Below, piece by piece: positions 1 to 8,963 of a stretch of DNA of 64,000 bases. The DNA lies in NCBI GenBank assembly GCA_003023725.1, contig PXYT01000005.1, positions 3,022 to 67,021 of the forward strand, given 5' to 3'. The notes below the pieces were generated by a model, which worked only from the letters and a program-made list of their open reading frames with translations, was not told where the DNA came from and ran no database searches. The DNA comes from Sulfobacillus benefaciens (lineage in GTDB: Bacteria; Bacillota; Sulfobacillia; Sulfobacillales; Sulfobacillaceae). Within the stretch, counting starts at the first letter, position 1. Each line of letters starts with the position of its first letter. Both the position numbers and the translations under genes were made by a program.

Positions 1-235
1 ACCAATGACGTAGACGGCCATTTGCGCCGACAAATCAAACATCAAACGTCTCGCGCATCGTGCGGTACCTCAGATGGTGCAGTGTTCGCGAAATGCGACG
101 AAGGCCGTGCCATTGCACACTGCGGCAACGCGTTCCATGGTTAGTGGCCGAGAGCGATTGAGCAGGGTCTGACTTATCCCCAATTTTATTGTCAGTATTA
201 TCGGCATAGGACAAATTGTCTACGCAAAGGAGAAT

Positions 236-1048
236 GTGTCTCCTCTGCCACCGAAGTCTTTTACCGAAGAGAACCCGGTTCTTCGATTTCCGACAAAGAG
301 GCACATGGATGATTCCAAGCGAGTCGATTATCCACGTTTTTGCTACACATGGGCCACACGGCGCCAGTCTCAACGCACCACGCTGGCCGTATTAGTCTGG
401 TCCGTCTTGTCCCGTCCCCTGTTGGGGGTGAGCAAAATCGGGCATCACTGGGCGATGGCTGGCGGAACGTCCGCCAAACACGCCATCACACGCGTGGATC
501 GGTTTTTGGGGAATGGGCGAATCGATAGGACAGTCGCCCCAGGCAATCTCATTTCCCCTGATCTGGGCGGCATTCGGGAAGCGTTGATCACCCCGGATTG
601 GACGAGTCCGAAGGATGGGGTGCATCAGATTCTGTCCCTGAACGGGCGGACTCCTGGGCGGGCCATCCCCTTATCCGGGGTCACCGTGCACCAGAATGCT
701 CTCAAAGATCCGATGCGTGAGGGGGGAACATCGCGCTCGTGAACCACGTCGCGGGGCTGTAGCCCTGCTCCTGTCATCCGATTCTGTTAGCGGATCGGGG
801 ATTTGCCGCCATTGAGCTCGTTCATGCGTGGAAAAGGGATCACGTGGGCGGGGATGGGATCATTCGTGGCTAAGGGGCGACTGGGGTCGAGATCCGACCT
901 GGGGCGTGGGTTCCCCCCCTGGCCACCCCCTGGCGAAACACCGCCCGGTGTGGCAGGATTTGTTGTCTGTCCGGTATGGCCAATCGTAATGGGGACCAGG
1001 CCTCTCGGTGCCGGATCGTCATCCGGGCGGACACGGGGTATCTTTTAA
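236..1048 (+). pseudogene. Decayed IS4-type (DDE) transposase
   Basis: The first reading frame (236-742) carries the transposase-like N-terminal signature KHAITRVDRFLGN and a TPDWTSPKDGV segment that resembles the first catalytic-Asp region of IS4-type transposases. The gene then breaks: a different frame from about 784 continues with LADRGFAAIELVHAWKRD, a typical IS4 central motif, and soon reaches a stop. No intact C-terminal glutamate region follows. At least one frameshift and a C-terminal truncation make it non-functional. It adjoins another transposase remnant, so this edge has accumulated several insertions. The family assignment rests on motifs read by eye. Confidence 0.6.
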
Positions 1049-1060
1049 GCCGATCATGGA

Positions 1061-1270
1061 GTGACCCGCGGTGACGATCCCGAGGCCGCACATGTGTTCC
1101 GGTGGATCAATGCCACTATCAGCAACGCGAAAGCGATGATTGATGGCCCATTTCACGGGAGCGGACGCGCCCATCAGCAACTCTTCTATCTTGACGAGTT
1201 TGCATACCGACTCAACCGTCGGGGCTATGGCACCCGCATCGCGGGACCGTCTCCTGATGCTTCCCAACCC
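1061..1270 (+). pseudogene. C-terminal fragment of ISXO2/IS1595-type transposase
   Basis: The frame reads a histidine, then SNAKAMIDGPFHGSG, and ends in the family hallmark YLDEFAYRLNRRGYG. That string is the usual C-terminus of ISXO2-like transposases of the IS1595 family. Only about the last 70 residues are present. The zinc-ribbon N-terminus and the first catalytic acids are missing, and homology fades near 1270. It lies directly after the IS4-type remnant, which suggests one element inserted into or recombined with the other. Confidence 0.6.
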
Positions 1271-1866
1271 CTCCACACCCCTACGGCACTTAACCCGGGC
1301 AAGGAGAAAGCCCGTTTTTGCCGACAAATCGTCGGGATAAACACAGGATGACATCTAGTGTCATCCTCATTAAGACAAGTGGGCTAAAAACTTGCAGAAT
1401 TTCCCGCCGGGTCCTTCGGCCTCGGCCTGACAACTAAGCACTAATCCCCGCCATAATTTGGGATGCCCGTTTTAGCCAGATGATGCTATCCCTACAACTT
1501 AACTTGTCTTGGAACTTAACTTGTCTTGGGATGTACGTTGAAAATTGATACTCCTCGGGTAGATCCCCGAGGGGTACTTCGAAAATTCTTGATGTCCTCG
1601 TCCTTTATCGCGAACCGGCCGCGATATCATCCCTCTTGTTTCCGCAAATGCCAGACACGAACCCGTGGAGCATTTTGTGTCAAGAGTTCTCTACAGAAAG
1701 GGGAGGCGTTTTTGCCCTACGAAAATACCTTCCTGTTCCCCCGGAACATACCATCCCAAATTGCGTCACGGGGATTCCGTTCTGCAGGGTGGAGAGGATA
1801 GTTCTTTCCTCCCGTGTTCAGGGCCGGGTGGTTGCCATCTATCAAATGATTGGATCTCAGAAAAAC
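1271..1866. other. Non-coding stretch with a 17-bp tandem repeat
   Basis: I see no gene here. The notable structure is an exact tandem duplication of a 17-base unit (1496-1512 and 1513-1529, core AACTTAACTTGTCTTGG). The rest looks like decayed flank of the insertion sequences. Confidence 0.5.
1345..1367. terminator. Short perfect hairpin
   Basis: AGGATGACA and TGTCATCCT form a 9-bp perfect stem around a TCTAG loop. It follows the IS1595 remnant and may be an element end or an old terminator. No T-tract follows on the plus strand. Confidence 0.35.
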
Positions 1867-1921
1867 GACAATTGTAGAAAGCGCAGGCTCCCTTCCGCCT
1901 GTCCTTTCTGCAATTGTCGCT
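1867..1921 (-). terminator. Long hairpin terminator of the zinc-ribbon gene
   Basis: A stem of about 16 bp with one mismatch (CGACAATTGTAGAAAG against CTTTCTGCAATTGTCG) has an inner GCAGGC/GCCTGT pairing. Read on the minus strand it ends in a TTTTT tract, as in an intrinsic terminator. It sits a few bases after the stop codon of the minus-strand gene at 1929-2144. Confidence 0.7.
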
Positions 1922-1928
1922 CCTGCAA

Positions 1929-2144
1929 TCAGATCTGCAGCCACTCCTGTATAGCTATCCGGGTCAAAGGATCCGGGCTGGATTCTGGCGAGAGCATCGC
2001 CCACAGGTGTTGTTGACATTCCTGTTGGACGCGTTGACGACAGGTCGCGCACCAATAAACCGCTGATCGAGAGGATTTCTGAGCTGCAGAAGCCCATTCG
2101 GGTTCAGCCACTCGCCGTCCACAGTTCACACAACGACGAATCAT
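1929..2144 (-). CDS. Small zinc-ribbon-like protein, 71 aa
   Basis: The start is the ATG at 2144, which has a good AGGAGG site just upstream; a longer reading from 2162 would place that site inside the gene. The protein begins MIRRCVNCGRRVAEPEW and carries a second pair in CATCRQRVQQECQQH. The two CxxC knuckles, with nearby Cys and His, suggest a small zinc-binding fold. I recognise no named family. The gene stands alone and has its own hairpin terminator, which supports it as a real transcription unit between transposon debris and the sigma-factor operon. Function is unknown. Confidence 0.6.
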   Translation of the reverse strand: MIRRCVNCGRRVAEPEWASAAQKSSRSAVYWCATCRQRVQQECQQHLWAMLSPESSPDPLTRIAIQEWLQI

Positions 2145-2859
2145 CGATAGGACCTCCTTCAACTAGTGAATATAACATAGTATGAACGAGTTACCATGGA
2201 ATAACAAGTCTTTTCCCTATCAATAGAAGATTCTGATTATAATTGGAGCAAAATGTGCCCGTCCCCCAAAAGACGCGACACGAGTCTTGTGTTTTCTCGC
2301 AAATTACGAACTGATCTGTCTCATCCGGGGCATCGCACAACCTGAACTACCATGAAAAACTTCTGTTAACATGTATAAAATTGGCACTATCTTTGGCGGG
2401 GCGATTAGAGTGATGGCGTCAGAATAACGAGGCACGATTTTAATATGACCTAAACAAGCGGAAGGTCGTGTTGGGCACCAGTTCGAATTTTCTCTGTGAA
2501 GTGCCTGTCATCATGATCAGTCTAAACCATTAGGCTAATTTCCCGGTAAATTATCACGAGTGGATAATGCACATCGATAATTCCCATTAAGGTCAGGGGC
2601 TGTTTAATCTGTCGAACTTCTCGAAGTCCACTGGTGTCTCGATGGCGATACGGGCTCCGCTTGGTCAAACACACGCACCCACGTGAGGCCGACGTTGACT
2701 TGTGAAAAATGTCCTTATCACCACAAGGTCTTCGCATATTTCTTTTGTCCACGAATGTCTCAGGTGACCCCAAAATTATCCGCACGAAAGATACCGTATC
2801 GCAAACCTTTCCGCCTCTCCTTCCGTTATACACATGAAAGGAAAGAGGAGGATGTCCTG
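2145..2859. other. Intergenic region upstream of the sigma-factor operon
   Basis: About 700 bases with no convincing gene. The ORFs on both strands lack ribosome binding sites and recognisable motifs. The region should hold the divergent promoters of the zinc-ribbon gene and the sigma operon. Confidence 0.5.
2614..2639 (+). promoter_or_regulatory. Candidate ECF-type promoter
   Basis: GAACTT at 2614-2619 and GTCT at 2636-2639 are separated by 16 bases, the pattern expected for promoters read by many ECF sigma factors. It lies about 220 bases upstream of the ECF gene, so it could be autoregulatory. Prediction from two short motifs only. Confidence 0.35.
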
Positions 2860-3378
2860 GTGGCCGATATGAAACGGCAGGATGATGAACTGTGGGCCAG
2901 ACTAATTCATGACTATGGTGATCCCCTCATTCGTTTTGCCCATAGTTATGTTCATGATTTGGACACGGCTCAGGACATTGTTCAAGAGGTCCTCATCCGC
3001 GGATACCGGCAACAGCAAAAATACCCACACAAACCATTCCATGCTGGATGGCTATACCGAGTAGCCAGAAACCTCGCCATCGACGTACTGCGAAAGAGAC
3101 AACGGGAAAAGCCAGTCGCGGATTTACCTGCCAGGCTATTGGCCCGGGAATCCGACATGACACTGGTTACGGATGTGGAAGAGACCCTCAGACAACTCAC
3201 TGCCCGGGAACGAGATACGCTGTGGCTGTTCTATTATCAGGAGTGGTCCATTACGGCTATCGCACAACACCATCACACGACGGATGCCGTCATTAAAGGC
3301 CGTCTCTACCGTGCCCGCAAGCATTTTCTACGTCTATGGAAGGAGGAACCGGATGAATCCCCAGGGACCTTTCAATGA
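2860..3378 (+). CDS. ECF-family RNA polymerase sigma factor, 172 aa
   Basis: I start it at the GTG at 2860, eight bases after an AGGAGG site; an in-frame ATG lies at 2869. Region 2 reads LIRFAHSYVHDLDTAQDIVQEVLIRGY with the usual core-binding pattern. After a variable linker, region 4 (LTARERDTLWLFYYQEWSI to AVIKGRLYRARKHF) has the helix-turn-helix that reads the -35 element. There is no extra C-terminal domain. The next gene starts 26 bases before this one ends, on its own AGGAGG site. It encodes a one-pass membrane protein, the classic arrangement for a sigma factor held by a membrane anti-sigma factor. The inducing signal is not evident. Confidence 0.9.
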   Translation: MADMKRQDDELWARLIHDYGDPLIRFAHSYVHDLDTAQDIVQEVLIRGYRQQQKYPHKPFHAGWLYRVARNLAIDVLRKRQREKPVADLPARLLARESDMTLVTDVEETLRQLTARERDTLWLFYYQEWSITAIAQHHHTTDAVIKGRLYRARKHFLRLWKEEPDESPGTFQ

Positions 3379-4180
3379 AGAGCAGGGCAATGAAGAAGAA
3401 TTGCGTAGATTTTTTATGCAGGCAGGTCTGCCCGCTCCCGATAAGAGCCTTCATCTTGACCGAAGCAAGCTGAAGGGACCTCCCAGCATATCCACCAGGC
3501 GACTCGGCATGCATGTCGAGTGGCTTTGGGTCACCTTGTCGGTGGCGATATTTCTTATTCTGTTCCTCATCATCCCGCCTGTGGCACATATTCTCCCGCA
3601 ATCGGCTACTAGCGGAACCATGGGCGCGGCCACCCATTCGACCACCAAACAGCCGCCCATCTCTCCTCAGCAGCAGCAAGCCGTGAACGTTGTGCGACAA
3701 TATCTCAAGACGCACCATGAGAACCCAGGCCCCATCCTTGCGGTTCGGAAAATACCGGCGACAACAGCCAATCAGATTCTCGGCAGGACATTTGCTGCAT
3801 CAACCCCAATTTGGCGGATCACTGTCAGTGGTCCTCTCAGCGACAATCAAAGAATTGTGTTTCCGGCATTAACGTTCTACGTGAATCAAAGTGATCACCG
3901 GGTAGAGTTCAGCGGCTATGGTCCGATTAATCGTCAAGAGGCTCGCACAATAGCTACTCAGTGGGCTAATCTTCACCGTTTACACACAGCGCCCGTTCAT
4001 CCGGTTGTCATGTCGGTAATCCAAGTCACGAAAACAGCGTTAATCCACAAGGCGGGGTGGCAGCCCGGCATTCCGGCTTGGGTATGGCAAGTGACCTTTC
4101 GGGAGAATCTCCGCAATCCTTCACGTCAAGTCATTTATATTAATCCGGCGACAGGGTCTGTCATGATTTGGAAGTTCTGA
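3353..4180 (+). CDS. Single-pass membrane protein, probable anti-sigma factor, 275 aa
   Basis: The start ATG at 3353 follows AGGAGG and overlaps the sigma gene. About 60 cytoplasmic residues rich in Glu and Lys come first, then one hydrophobic helix (WLWVTLSVAIFLILFLIIPP), then an extracytoplasmic part of about 190 residues. The end (AWVWQVTFRENLRNPSRQ to INPATGSVM) resembles a PepSY-like beta module. The N-terminus shows no clear zinc anti-sigma HxxxCxxC motif, so the anti-sigma role is inferred from position, overlap and topology. The exported domain could sense an envelope or cell-surface signal. Confidence 0.65.
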   Translation: MNPQGPFNEEQGNEEELRRFFMQAGLPAPDKSLHLDRSKLKGPPSISTRRLGMHVEWLWVTLSVAIFLILFLIIPPVAHILPQSATSGTMGAATHSTTKQPPISPQQQQAVNVVRQYLKTHHENPGPILAVRKIPATTANQILGRTFAASTPIWRITVSGPLSDNQRIVFPALTFYVNQSDHRVEFSGYGPINRQEARTIATQWANLHRLHTAPVHPVVMSVIQVTKTALIHKAGWQPGIPAWVWQVTFRENLRNPSRQVIYINPATGSVMIWKF

Positions 4181-4205
4181 TCACGAACAAGAGGAGGTTT
4201 CGCGG

Positions 4206-5075
4206 ATGAAAGCCTTTCGCCCTTTCGCGAAAAAGATGTGGCTGGTGGGGTTGGGCGTGACCGTCGTGTGCCTGGGGGGACTGTGGCTGGCAACCCGCCA
4301 CGTTACACCAACACTGTTCTCGGGAGGGTCTGCCTCCAGTGCGGCAGCCAGTCCCCAAAGCACTTCCCCGACGCACTCTTCCGTTCAGACGTCCCCGAAT
4401 GCGCGGCTGACCGAAGTTAGCGCCACTCTCACACTGGAGGCCATTCGCGTTATGCCTGTGGAGCACACCATTACCCAGGAGATTTCCCATGAACACGGTT
4501 ACATCACACAGTTGCACGTGTTTAGCGTTCCTCATTCTCAGGACCACGTGGCGATGAGCTTTCGCATTCCCGAAACAATTGTATCCCCATTCACCGCGCA
4601 TCTGGAATCATTAGGGCACACAGTGAGTTTTTCGCGCACGGGAGTGGATGTGACACGACAATACAACACACTGAATCTGCAAACCGTCACCCTAACCGAT
4701 GAAGTAAATGCATATCGGCAACTATTCCGCAAGGCGACCAACATGAAGGACATGCTGCAAATACAACAGGCATTAACGAAAGTCGAGACCCAGTTGCAAG
4801 CGACGACTCAACAAAAGACACTGCTGACCCATAATGTGCAATATGCCTCAGTGCAGTTGACGCTAATACCCCACACGTCGGCACCGCCGCATCCAACCCG
4901 CTATGGATTTCTCAAGGCGATGGCCCTCTCTTTGCGCCAAATGGGCCGTTTAGCCAACCTCACCGTAATGGTTCTGGGTTGGATAACGCCCTGGCTGCTG
5001 TTCCTTCTGATTGCGGGTTTGGCGGGACGATATCTGAGGCGGTTCTGGGCGGCACACCAGACAACCAAATCCTAG
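4206..5075 (+). CDS. DUF4349-type membrane protein, 289 aa
   Basis: Start ATG 4206 follows GAGGAGG, 25 bases after the previous gene. An N-terminal membrane anchor and a Ser/Thr/Pro-rich stretch lead to a DUF4349-like domain. Its features include a glycine in ISHEHGYITQ, the MSFRIPETIVSPFTAHLE segment, DVTRQYNTLNLQ, and a heptad-rich region (MLQIQQALTKVETQLQATTQ) that should form a coiled coil. A second membrane helix (WITPWLLFLLIAGLAG) closes the protein with a basic cytoplasmic tail. The domain therefore lies outside, tethered at both ends. DUF4349 proteins are often found beside ECF sigma/anti-sigma pairs, so I place it in the same signalling operon. Confidence 0.75.
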   Translation: MKAFRPFAKKMWLVGLGVTVVCLGGLWLATRHVTPTLFSGGSASSAAASPQSTSPTHSSVQTSPNARLTEVSATLTLEAIRVMPVEHTITQEISHEHGYITQLHVFSVPHSQDHVAMSFRIPETIVSPFTAHLESLGHTVSFSRTGVDVTRQYNTLNLQTVTLTDEVNAYRQLFRKATNMKDMLQIQQALTKVETQLQATTQQKTLLTHNVQYASVQLTLIPHTSAPPHPTRYGFLKAMALSLRQMGRLANLTVMVLGWITPWLLFLLIAGLAGRYLRRFWAAHQTTKS

Positions 5076-5752
5076 ACAGAGGTTGCTCGTCTAATTAAGG
5101 TGGTACTTAATGCCTGCCCAACACGTACAAACCACAAGCCTTGATCGTGACAAGGCTTGTGCGTTAACAGCAAGCACGGCAGAACCCCCGGAAGACGACG
5201 AAGGGGGTCAGACAACTTTACCCCTTCATTCACTCCCCAGGGACTCAGGCAGTCGTCAACCTGGCTCGAATGCGGACCATTCTCATGTAGCCGATGTGGA
5301 TTTGTGAGCATGATGAACCGGTATCGCAAATGGTCGGAAACCTTTACGAATTATTCGGAAAAGAAGGAAAGACCTCGCGTTCGGTGCGTGGATGACCCCA
5401 GGCCTGCGCAGGCTTCGGCCTCACATTGCATAGGTCTAGTCCGGAGCCACCTTACTCCATGCGTGCCTCCATGTTGGGGGGATGTTTCTGAGAGACATCT
5501 TGCGGGTACCGGCTTGCAAGATAAGGAAACCCCTCACACGCCAAGAAGAGGATACTCCCCAAAGTCACGCCCCTCTATGAAGGAAAAAAAAAGACCAGAT
5601 AAACGGCTGTTGTCTATCTTTGAGTTTACGTTTTTAGGCAACTATTGACACCACTATTTAATAATAAGTGCTATTTATCTATTATTGAGATGACACATTC
5701 ATCGAACGAATTAATATCCGAAAGGTAATCCAATAGGAAGGGTCGGGGTACA
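5076..5752. other. Intergenic region before the GH18 gene
   Basis: About 680 bases. The overlapping ORFs at 5110-5648 have no convincing start or family and I do not call them. It holds the 10-bp hairpin at 5134-5160 and, near 5645, a TTGACA hexamer that may be a -35 element for the GH18 gene; no matching -10 is clear. Confidence 0.5.
5134..5160 (+). terminator. Perfect 10-bp hairpin after the sigma operon
   Basis: ACAAGCCTTG and CAAGGCTTGT pair perfectly around a 7-base loop. It sits about 60 bases after the DUF4349 stop. There is no T-tract, so termination is uncertain. Confidence 0.45.
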
Positions 5753-7660
5753 ATGGCATCATATCATGGAAGATTCGGGCGGGTCGCCTTTACTTTGACG
5801 GGGGCTGCCCTTTGGGCTCTGACCGGCATCCCCATCGAGGCAGCTTCAATACCGGTTGCAACCAATTTGGTAGCCCAGGGACCCAATGGCGTTCAAAATC
5901 CAGGCACCTCATTGACTTATTCCGCCACGGCCCAGGGACATGGGGGCACTATCGAATACCAATTTTGGGAACAAACCGCATCCGGCTGGAAAGTCGTTCA
6001 GAACTATTCGCCACAAAACTCCTTCACAATTCACAACGCCGCTGCCGGATCCTATCCCGTGGCGGTTTATGCCCTAACCGCGCAGCAGATTAAGGCAGGG
6101 GACTGGAGTCAAGCCGTACATCAGCAGTTTGTCGCCAATGTAGGCAGTCAGGTGATTCTCACTGCGTCCTCATCGTCCATTTCAACCAACGAACCGCTCA
6201 CGTTAACGGCCCAGGCTCTTCATCTCATTAACCCCGTTTATCAATTCTGGTATAAGACTCCACGTGGCCAATGGGTTGGATCGAACTACGGAACCTCGCC
6301 CACCTTCACCTTTCATCCCAAACAGCCAGGAACCTATGACCTCGTGGTCTACGCGAAAGACCCTGTAGCTCCGGATACCGCAGAGTTTTCCGTCTGGAAT
6401 ACGGCCGAGGTTACGGCGTCGTCACCCAACAGTCCGCCCCTGAGTGTGGGATATGGCAATTTCTCTCTCAGCGGGACAACGCCCGGGTCATCTTGGTACG
6501 ACATGATTCACCACTATAACCAGTTAACGACAATCGCTCCCCTATGGTACAAGGCTCACCGAACGGGATCACTGACGCAAACAGCGTCACAGACGCAAAT
6601 TACTACCGTCGTGAATCAGGCGGCCACCGAACATCTTGCCGTGTGGCCGACCATCCGCATGAATAAACCACTGCCGCAAGGCTGGGCGAACACGGAAGAG
6701 GCGACTCAGCTCATCAAAGAACTTACCCAGACCGCGCAATCAAATCACTACCAAGGTTACACGCTCGATTTTGAAAGTTTGAACACAACCGGGGGATCGA
6801 CACTGGTCACTTTTGTTTCCAATCTGGCACAAGCCTTGCATGCTCAGAACCAAAAGTTGATGGTAGACGTGCTGCCGTTGCCGGATTCGCGCTATCCTTA
6901 TGCAGAATTGGCGCAGTACGCCAATTACTTGAACATCCTGGCCTATCCCGAATACACCACCGGCAGTCCCTCGCTTACCGCACCCAATCCCGGACCCACG
7001 GAAGGACTCCCTTGGGTTAAGGCCGCGATATCCGCGGCATTGAAGGTGGTTCCGGCCCGCCAGTTGCTTTTGGGCATCGCGCCCTATGGTCAAAGCTGGA
7101 CCTACACCAATCAGGGATTTCAATCAGGCCTAGCCATTCCGGATCGGACCATCGAAGAGAATCTAGCTCATCAAGCCGGCCAATGGGTCTTTGATCCTGT
7201 GCAAGGCGAACTGCAAATCTCCACCGGCTCCACGGCCACTGCCCCTTCGGCGCCCCTCAGCGCCAACTCAAGCTCTAATCCAGCCGTACAAAATCTTCAA
7301 AACATCTTGAATGTTGTTCTTCTACGATACGCCCTCAGTCATAACCTCACACCTCCTGCTCTTTTGGCGACCAGTGGCATTGTTGGTCACAACACAACAC
7401 AAGCCATCCAGGCTTTTCAAGAGGACTTTCACGTACCCGGCGCCACATTGGGAGTCTATGGGCCGTCAACCGCCCAAAGCCTCCAACAAGTGATACAGCA
7501 GGAAAACATTGGCGACACCGTATCGTGGGATGAAAACTCCGAAGCCGCAGGCATCTTAATTCAAGCGGCCATAGCGGCACGGTTCCGGGGTATTAGCATC
7601 TGGCGTCTGGGCTATCAAAGTCCGAGCTTGTGGGATGTCTTGAAGGCTAATCTCAATTAG
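5753..7660 (+). CDS. Secreted GH18-type glycoside hydrolase with peptidoglycan-binding insert, 635 aa
   Basis: A signal peptide (hydrophobic ALWALTGIPIEA, cleavage likely near residue 30) shows export. Residues about 35-215 hold two beta modules with the pattern YQFWE...GWKVVQNYS and YQFWYKTPRGQWVGSNYG, like triple-tyrosine domains. A GH18 barrel follows; its catalytic strand reads GYTLDFESLN, with the likely acid/base Glu near residue 341. Family landmarks LNILAYPEY, LLLGIAPYGQSW and the final ISIWRLGYQ are present. Between the last two lies an insert of about 90 residues (SGIVGHNTTQAIQAFQEDF, VYGPSTAQSLQQ) resembling a peptidoglycan-binding domain. The set suggests a cell-wall or spore-cortex lytic enzyme, like YaaH/SleL. 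Substrate is not proven. Confidence 0.8.
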   Translation: MASYHGRFGRVAFTLTGAALWALTGIPIEAASIPVATNLVAQGPNGVQNPGTSLTYSATAQGHGGTIEYQFWEQTASGWKVVQNYSPQNSFTIHNAAAGSYPVAVYALTAQQIKAGDWSQAVHQQFVANVGSQVILTASSSSISTNEPLTLTAQALHLINPVYQFWYKTPRGQWVGSNYGTSPTFTFHPKQPGTYDLVVYAKDPVAPDTAEFSVWNTAEVTASSPNSPPLSVGYGNFSLSGTTPGSSWYDMIHHYNQLTTIAPLWYKAHRTGSLTQTASQTQITTVVNQAATEHLAVWPTIRMNKPLPQGWANTEEATQLIKELTQTAQSNHYQGYTLDFESLNTTGGSTLVTFVSNLAQALHAQNQKLMVDVLPLPDSRYPYAELAQYANYLNILAYPEYTTGSPSLTAPNPGPTEGLPWVKAAISAALKVVPARQLLLGIAPYGQSWTYTNQGFQSGLAIPDRTIEENLAHQAGQWVFDPVQGELQISTGSTATAPSAPLSANSSSNPAVQNLQNILNVVLLRYALSHNLTPPALLATSGIVGHNTTQAIQAFQEDFHVPGATLGVYGPSTAQSLQQVIQQENIGDTVSWDENSEAAGILIQAAIAARFRGISIWRLGYQSPSLWDVLKANLN

Positions 7661-7712
7661 CAAGAAGGGGTATAATTTCATCCCGGATGGCGATAAGGAG
7701 CAATATCGAGAA

Positions 7713-8387
7713 TTAGACCAGATAGCGGACGCAAAATGCCCGGCGATACAACAAACCTCCTTGTGCCAGTACCACTAGATAGAATGATGGCGTTAATGAG
7801 TATTCATTGAAAGAAACATTTGTGTGCTGGACAAATGACGCTTTGCCCTTTGTTCTGGACCTCTTCGGGAGAATAAGGGACAAAATGGGGGGTTTCTTGG
7901 ACCCGCATACCCCATGGAATTCCGCGGCAATTCGTAGGATATGCGTTTTTAATGTGCCATCAAGCCATGAAACAATGTGGTAATCGACGTAATTACTAGA
8001 AAGAGCTTTGCTTAACGAGGTATTGATGATGTAGTACATGGGATTTCCGTTAGCGTCATATCCATAATCGCTGTGATAAGGGGTTTTGAAACCAAAGCTT
8101 CGGTTCCGCTGAGAGCACTTAAACCATGGGTGGTTGTTGTGGATGTGGATATATCCAAGTCGCAAGTTTCCCTCTAAAAGGATTAAGTTTTCTCCGTTGG
8201 GAGCAGTTATCCAGTCAAGCGTAGTATTCCATGAGGTAGACGATGGGATGATCATTGTAGGGTTATTGACGATGTGAGGAGTCGCTGATAATTGATGAGT
8301 GGGACTGGACGCTGCAAATGTTGGCATTTGAAGACTTAATGTAAGTGTTAATGTACCTAATAGACCGATTAACATTTTGGCTTTCAA
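7713..8387 (-). CDS. Secreted protein of unknown function with altered C-terminus, 224 aa
   Basis: A TTG at 8387 with AAGAGA upstream, or the ATG at 8375, can start it. An N-terminal signal peptide (IGLLGTLTLTLSL, then PTFAASS) predicts export. The body is rich in Asn, His and Tyr and matches no family I know. From about residue 159 the reading passes into the 7840-7913 repeat (GVCGSKKPPILSLILPKRS), so the last 60 or so residues may not be native. It begins two bases after the stop of the gene at 8390-8872, so the two form one transcription unit. Both are poorer in G+C than their neighbours. Confidence 0.5.
   Translation of the reverse strand: MKAKMLIGLLGTLTLTLSLQMPTFAASSPTHQLSATPHIVNNPTMIIPSSTSWNTTLDWITAPNGENLILLEGNLRLGYIHIHNNHPWFKCSQRNRSFGFKTPYHSDYGYDANGNPMYYIINTSLSKALSSNYVDYHIVSWLDGTLKTHILRIAAEFHGVCGSKKPPILSLILPKRSRTKGKASFVQHTNVSFNEYSLTPSFYLVVLAQGGLLYRRAFCVRYLV
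7840..7913. repeat. Direct repeat copy A
   Basis: This 74-base block, ending in TGGACCCGCATACCCC, recurs at 8964-9036 in the same orientation with about four in five bases identical by eye. It lies inside the 3' end of the secreted-protein gene. It resembles the end of a mobile element, but I cannot name the element. Confidence 0.65.
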
Positions 8388-8389
8388 AG

Positions 8390-8872
8390 TTATCTCTTGT
8401 CATGGTTTGTTAACGCAATGTGCCAGATCGCTTCATCATCAGTGAAATCTCCCCAAATATCTTGCGGGCAACCCGTTAAGCATTGACGCATGTACCATAA
8501 TAAATTCTTAATTGTTTCTGCATTTGAAATGGGTGTTACTACCAGAGGAACCCACGGAGGAGCAGTAAGCGCATAGAAAAAATACTTTCGTACCGACTCT
8601 ACATCATTGTGCTTCGATTCCAAGGTGGTAACGATATCCCAGTCCCATTCGATAGGAGATTGGTTGCAATGCCAATTCCTTAGGCTTCCCCAGTATTTCG
8701 CATGGATGAACCATCTTCCGTCCATGATGTCTCTTACGCTAATTTTACAAATCCATCCGTACGAAACAGTACCAATCTGCGATTCGTCGATTGGATCGTG
8801 ATATTGTTTCGCGAGGATTTTTGGCGTTAAGGGATGCTTAAGATAATGATAAACCACGTTTAGTTCATTCAT
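8390..8872 (-). CDS. Unknown protein, 160 aa
   Basis: ATG at 8872 follows a GGGAAGGAT ribosome-binding stretch. The protein is rich in Trp, Tyr and His and has no signal peptide or membrane helix. It contains segments such as YGWICKISVRDIMDGRWF and ends KR. I recognise no family. It is the first gene of a two-gene unit with the secreted protein downstream, and the pair is bracketed by the direct repeat at 7840-7913 and 8964-9036. The lower G+C and the repeats hint at acquisition as a unit. A secreted protein with a cytosolic partner is all that can be said. Confidence 0.5.
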   Translation of the reverse strand: MNELNVVYHYLKHPLTPKILAKQYHDPIDESQIGTVSYGWICKISVRDIMDGRWFIHAKYWGSLRNWHCNQSPIEWDWDIVTTLESKHNDVESVRKYFFYALTAPPWVPLVVTPISNAETIKNLLWYMRQCLTGCPQDIWGDFTDDEAIWHIALTNHDKR

Positions 8873-8963
8873 TATGGAGCATCCTTCCCTTCTAAAGTCT
8901 CACCAGGGTTTATCTTAGCAATAGCTTAGAATTTTCGCAAAGCATAAGCCAATTGCCAATGGC

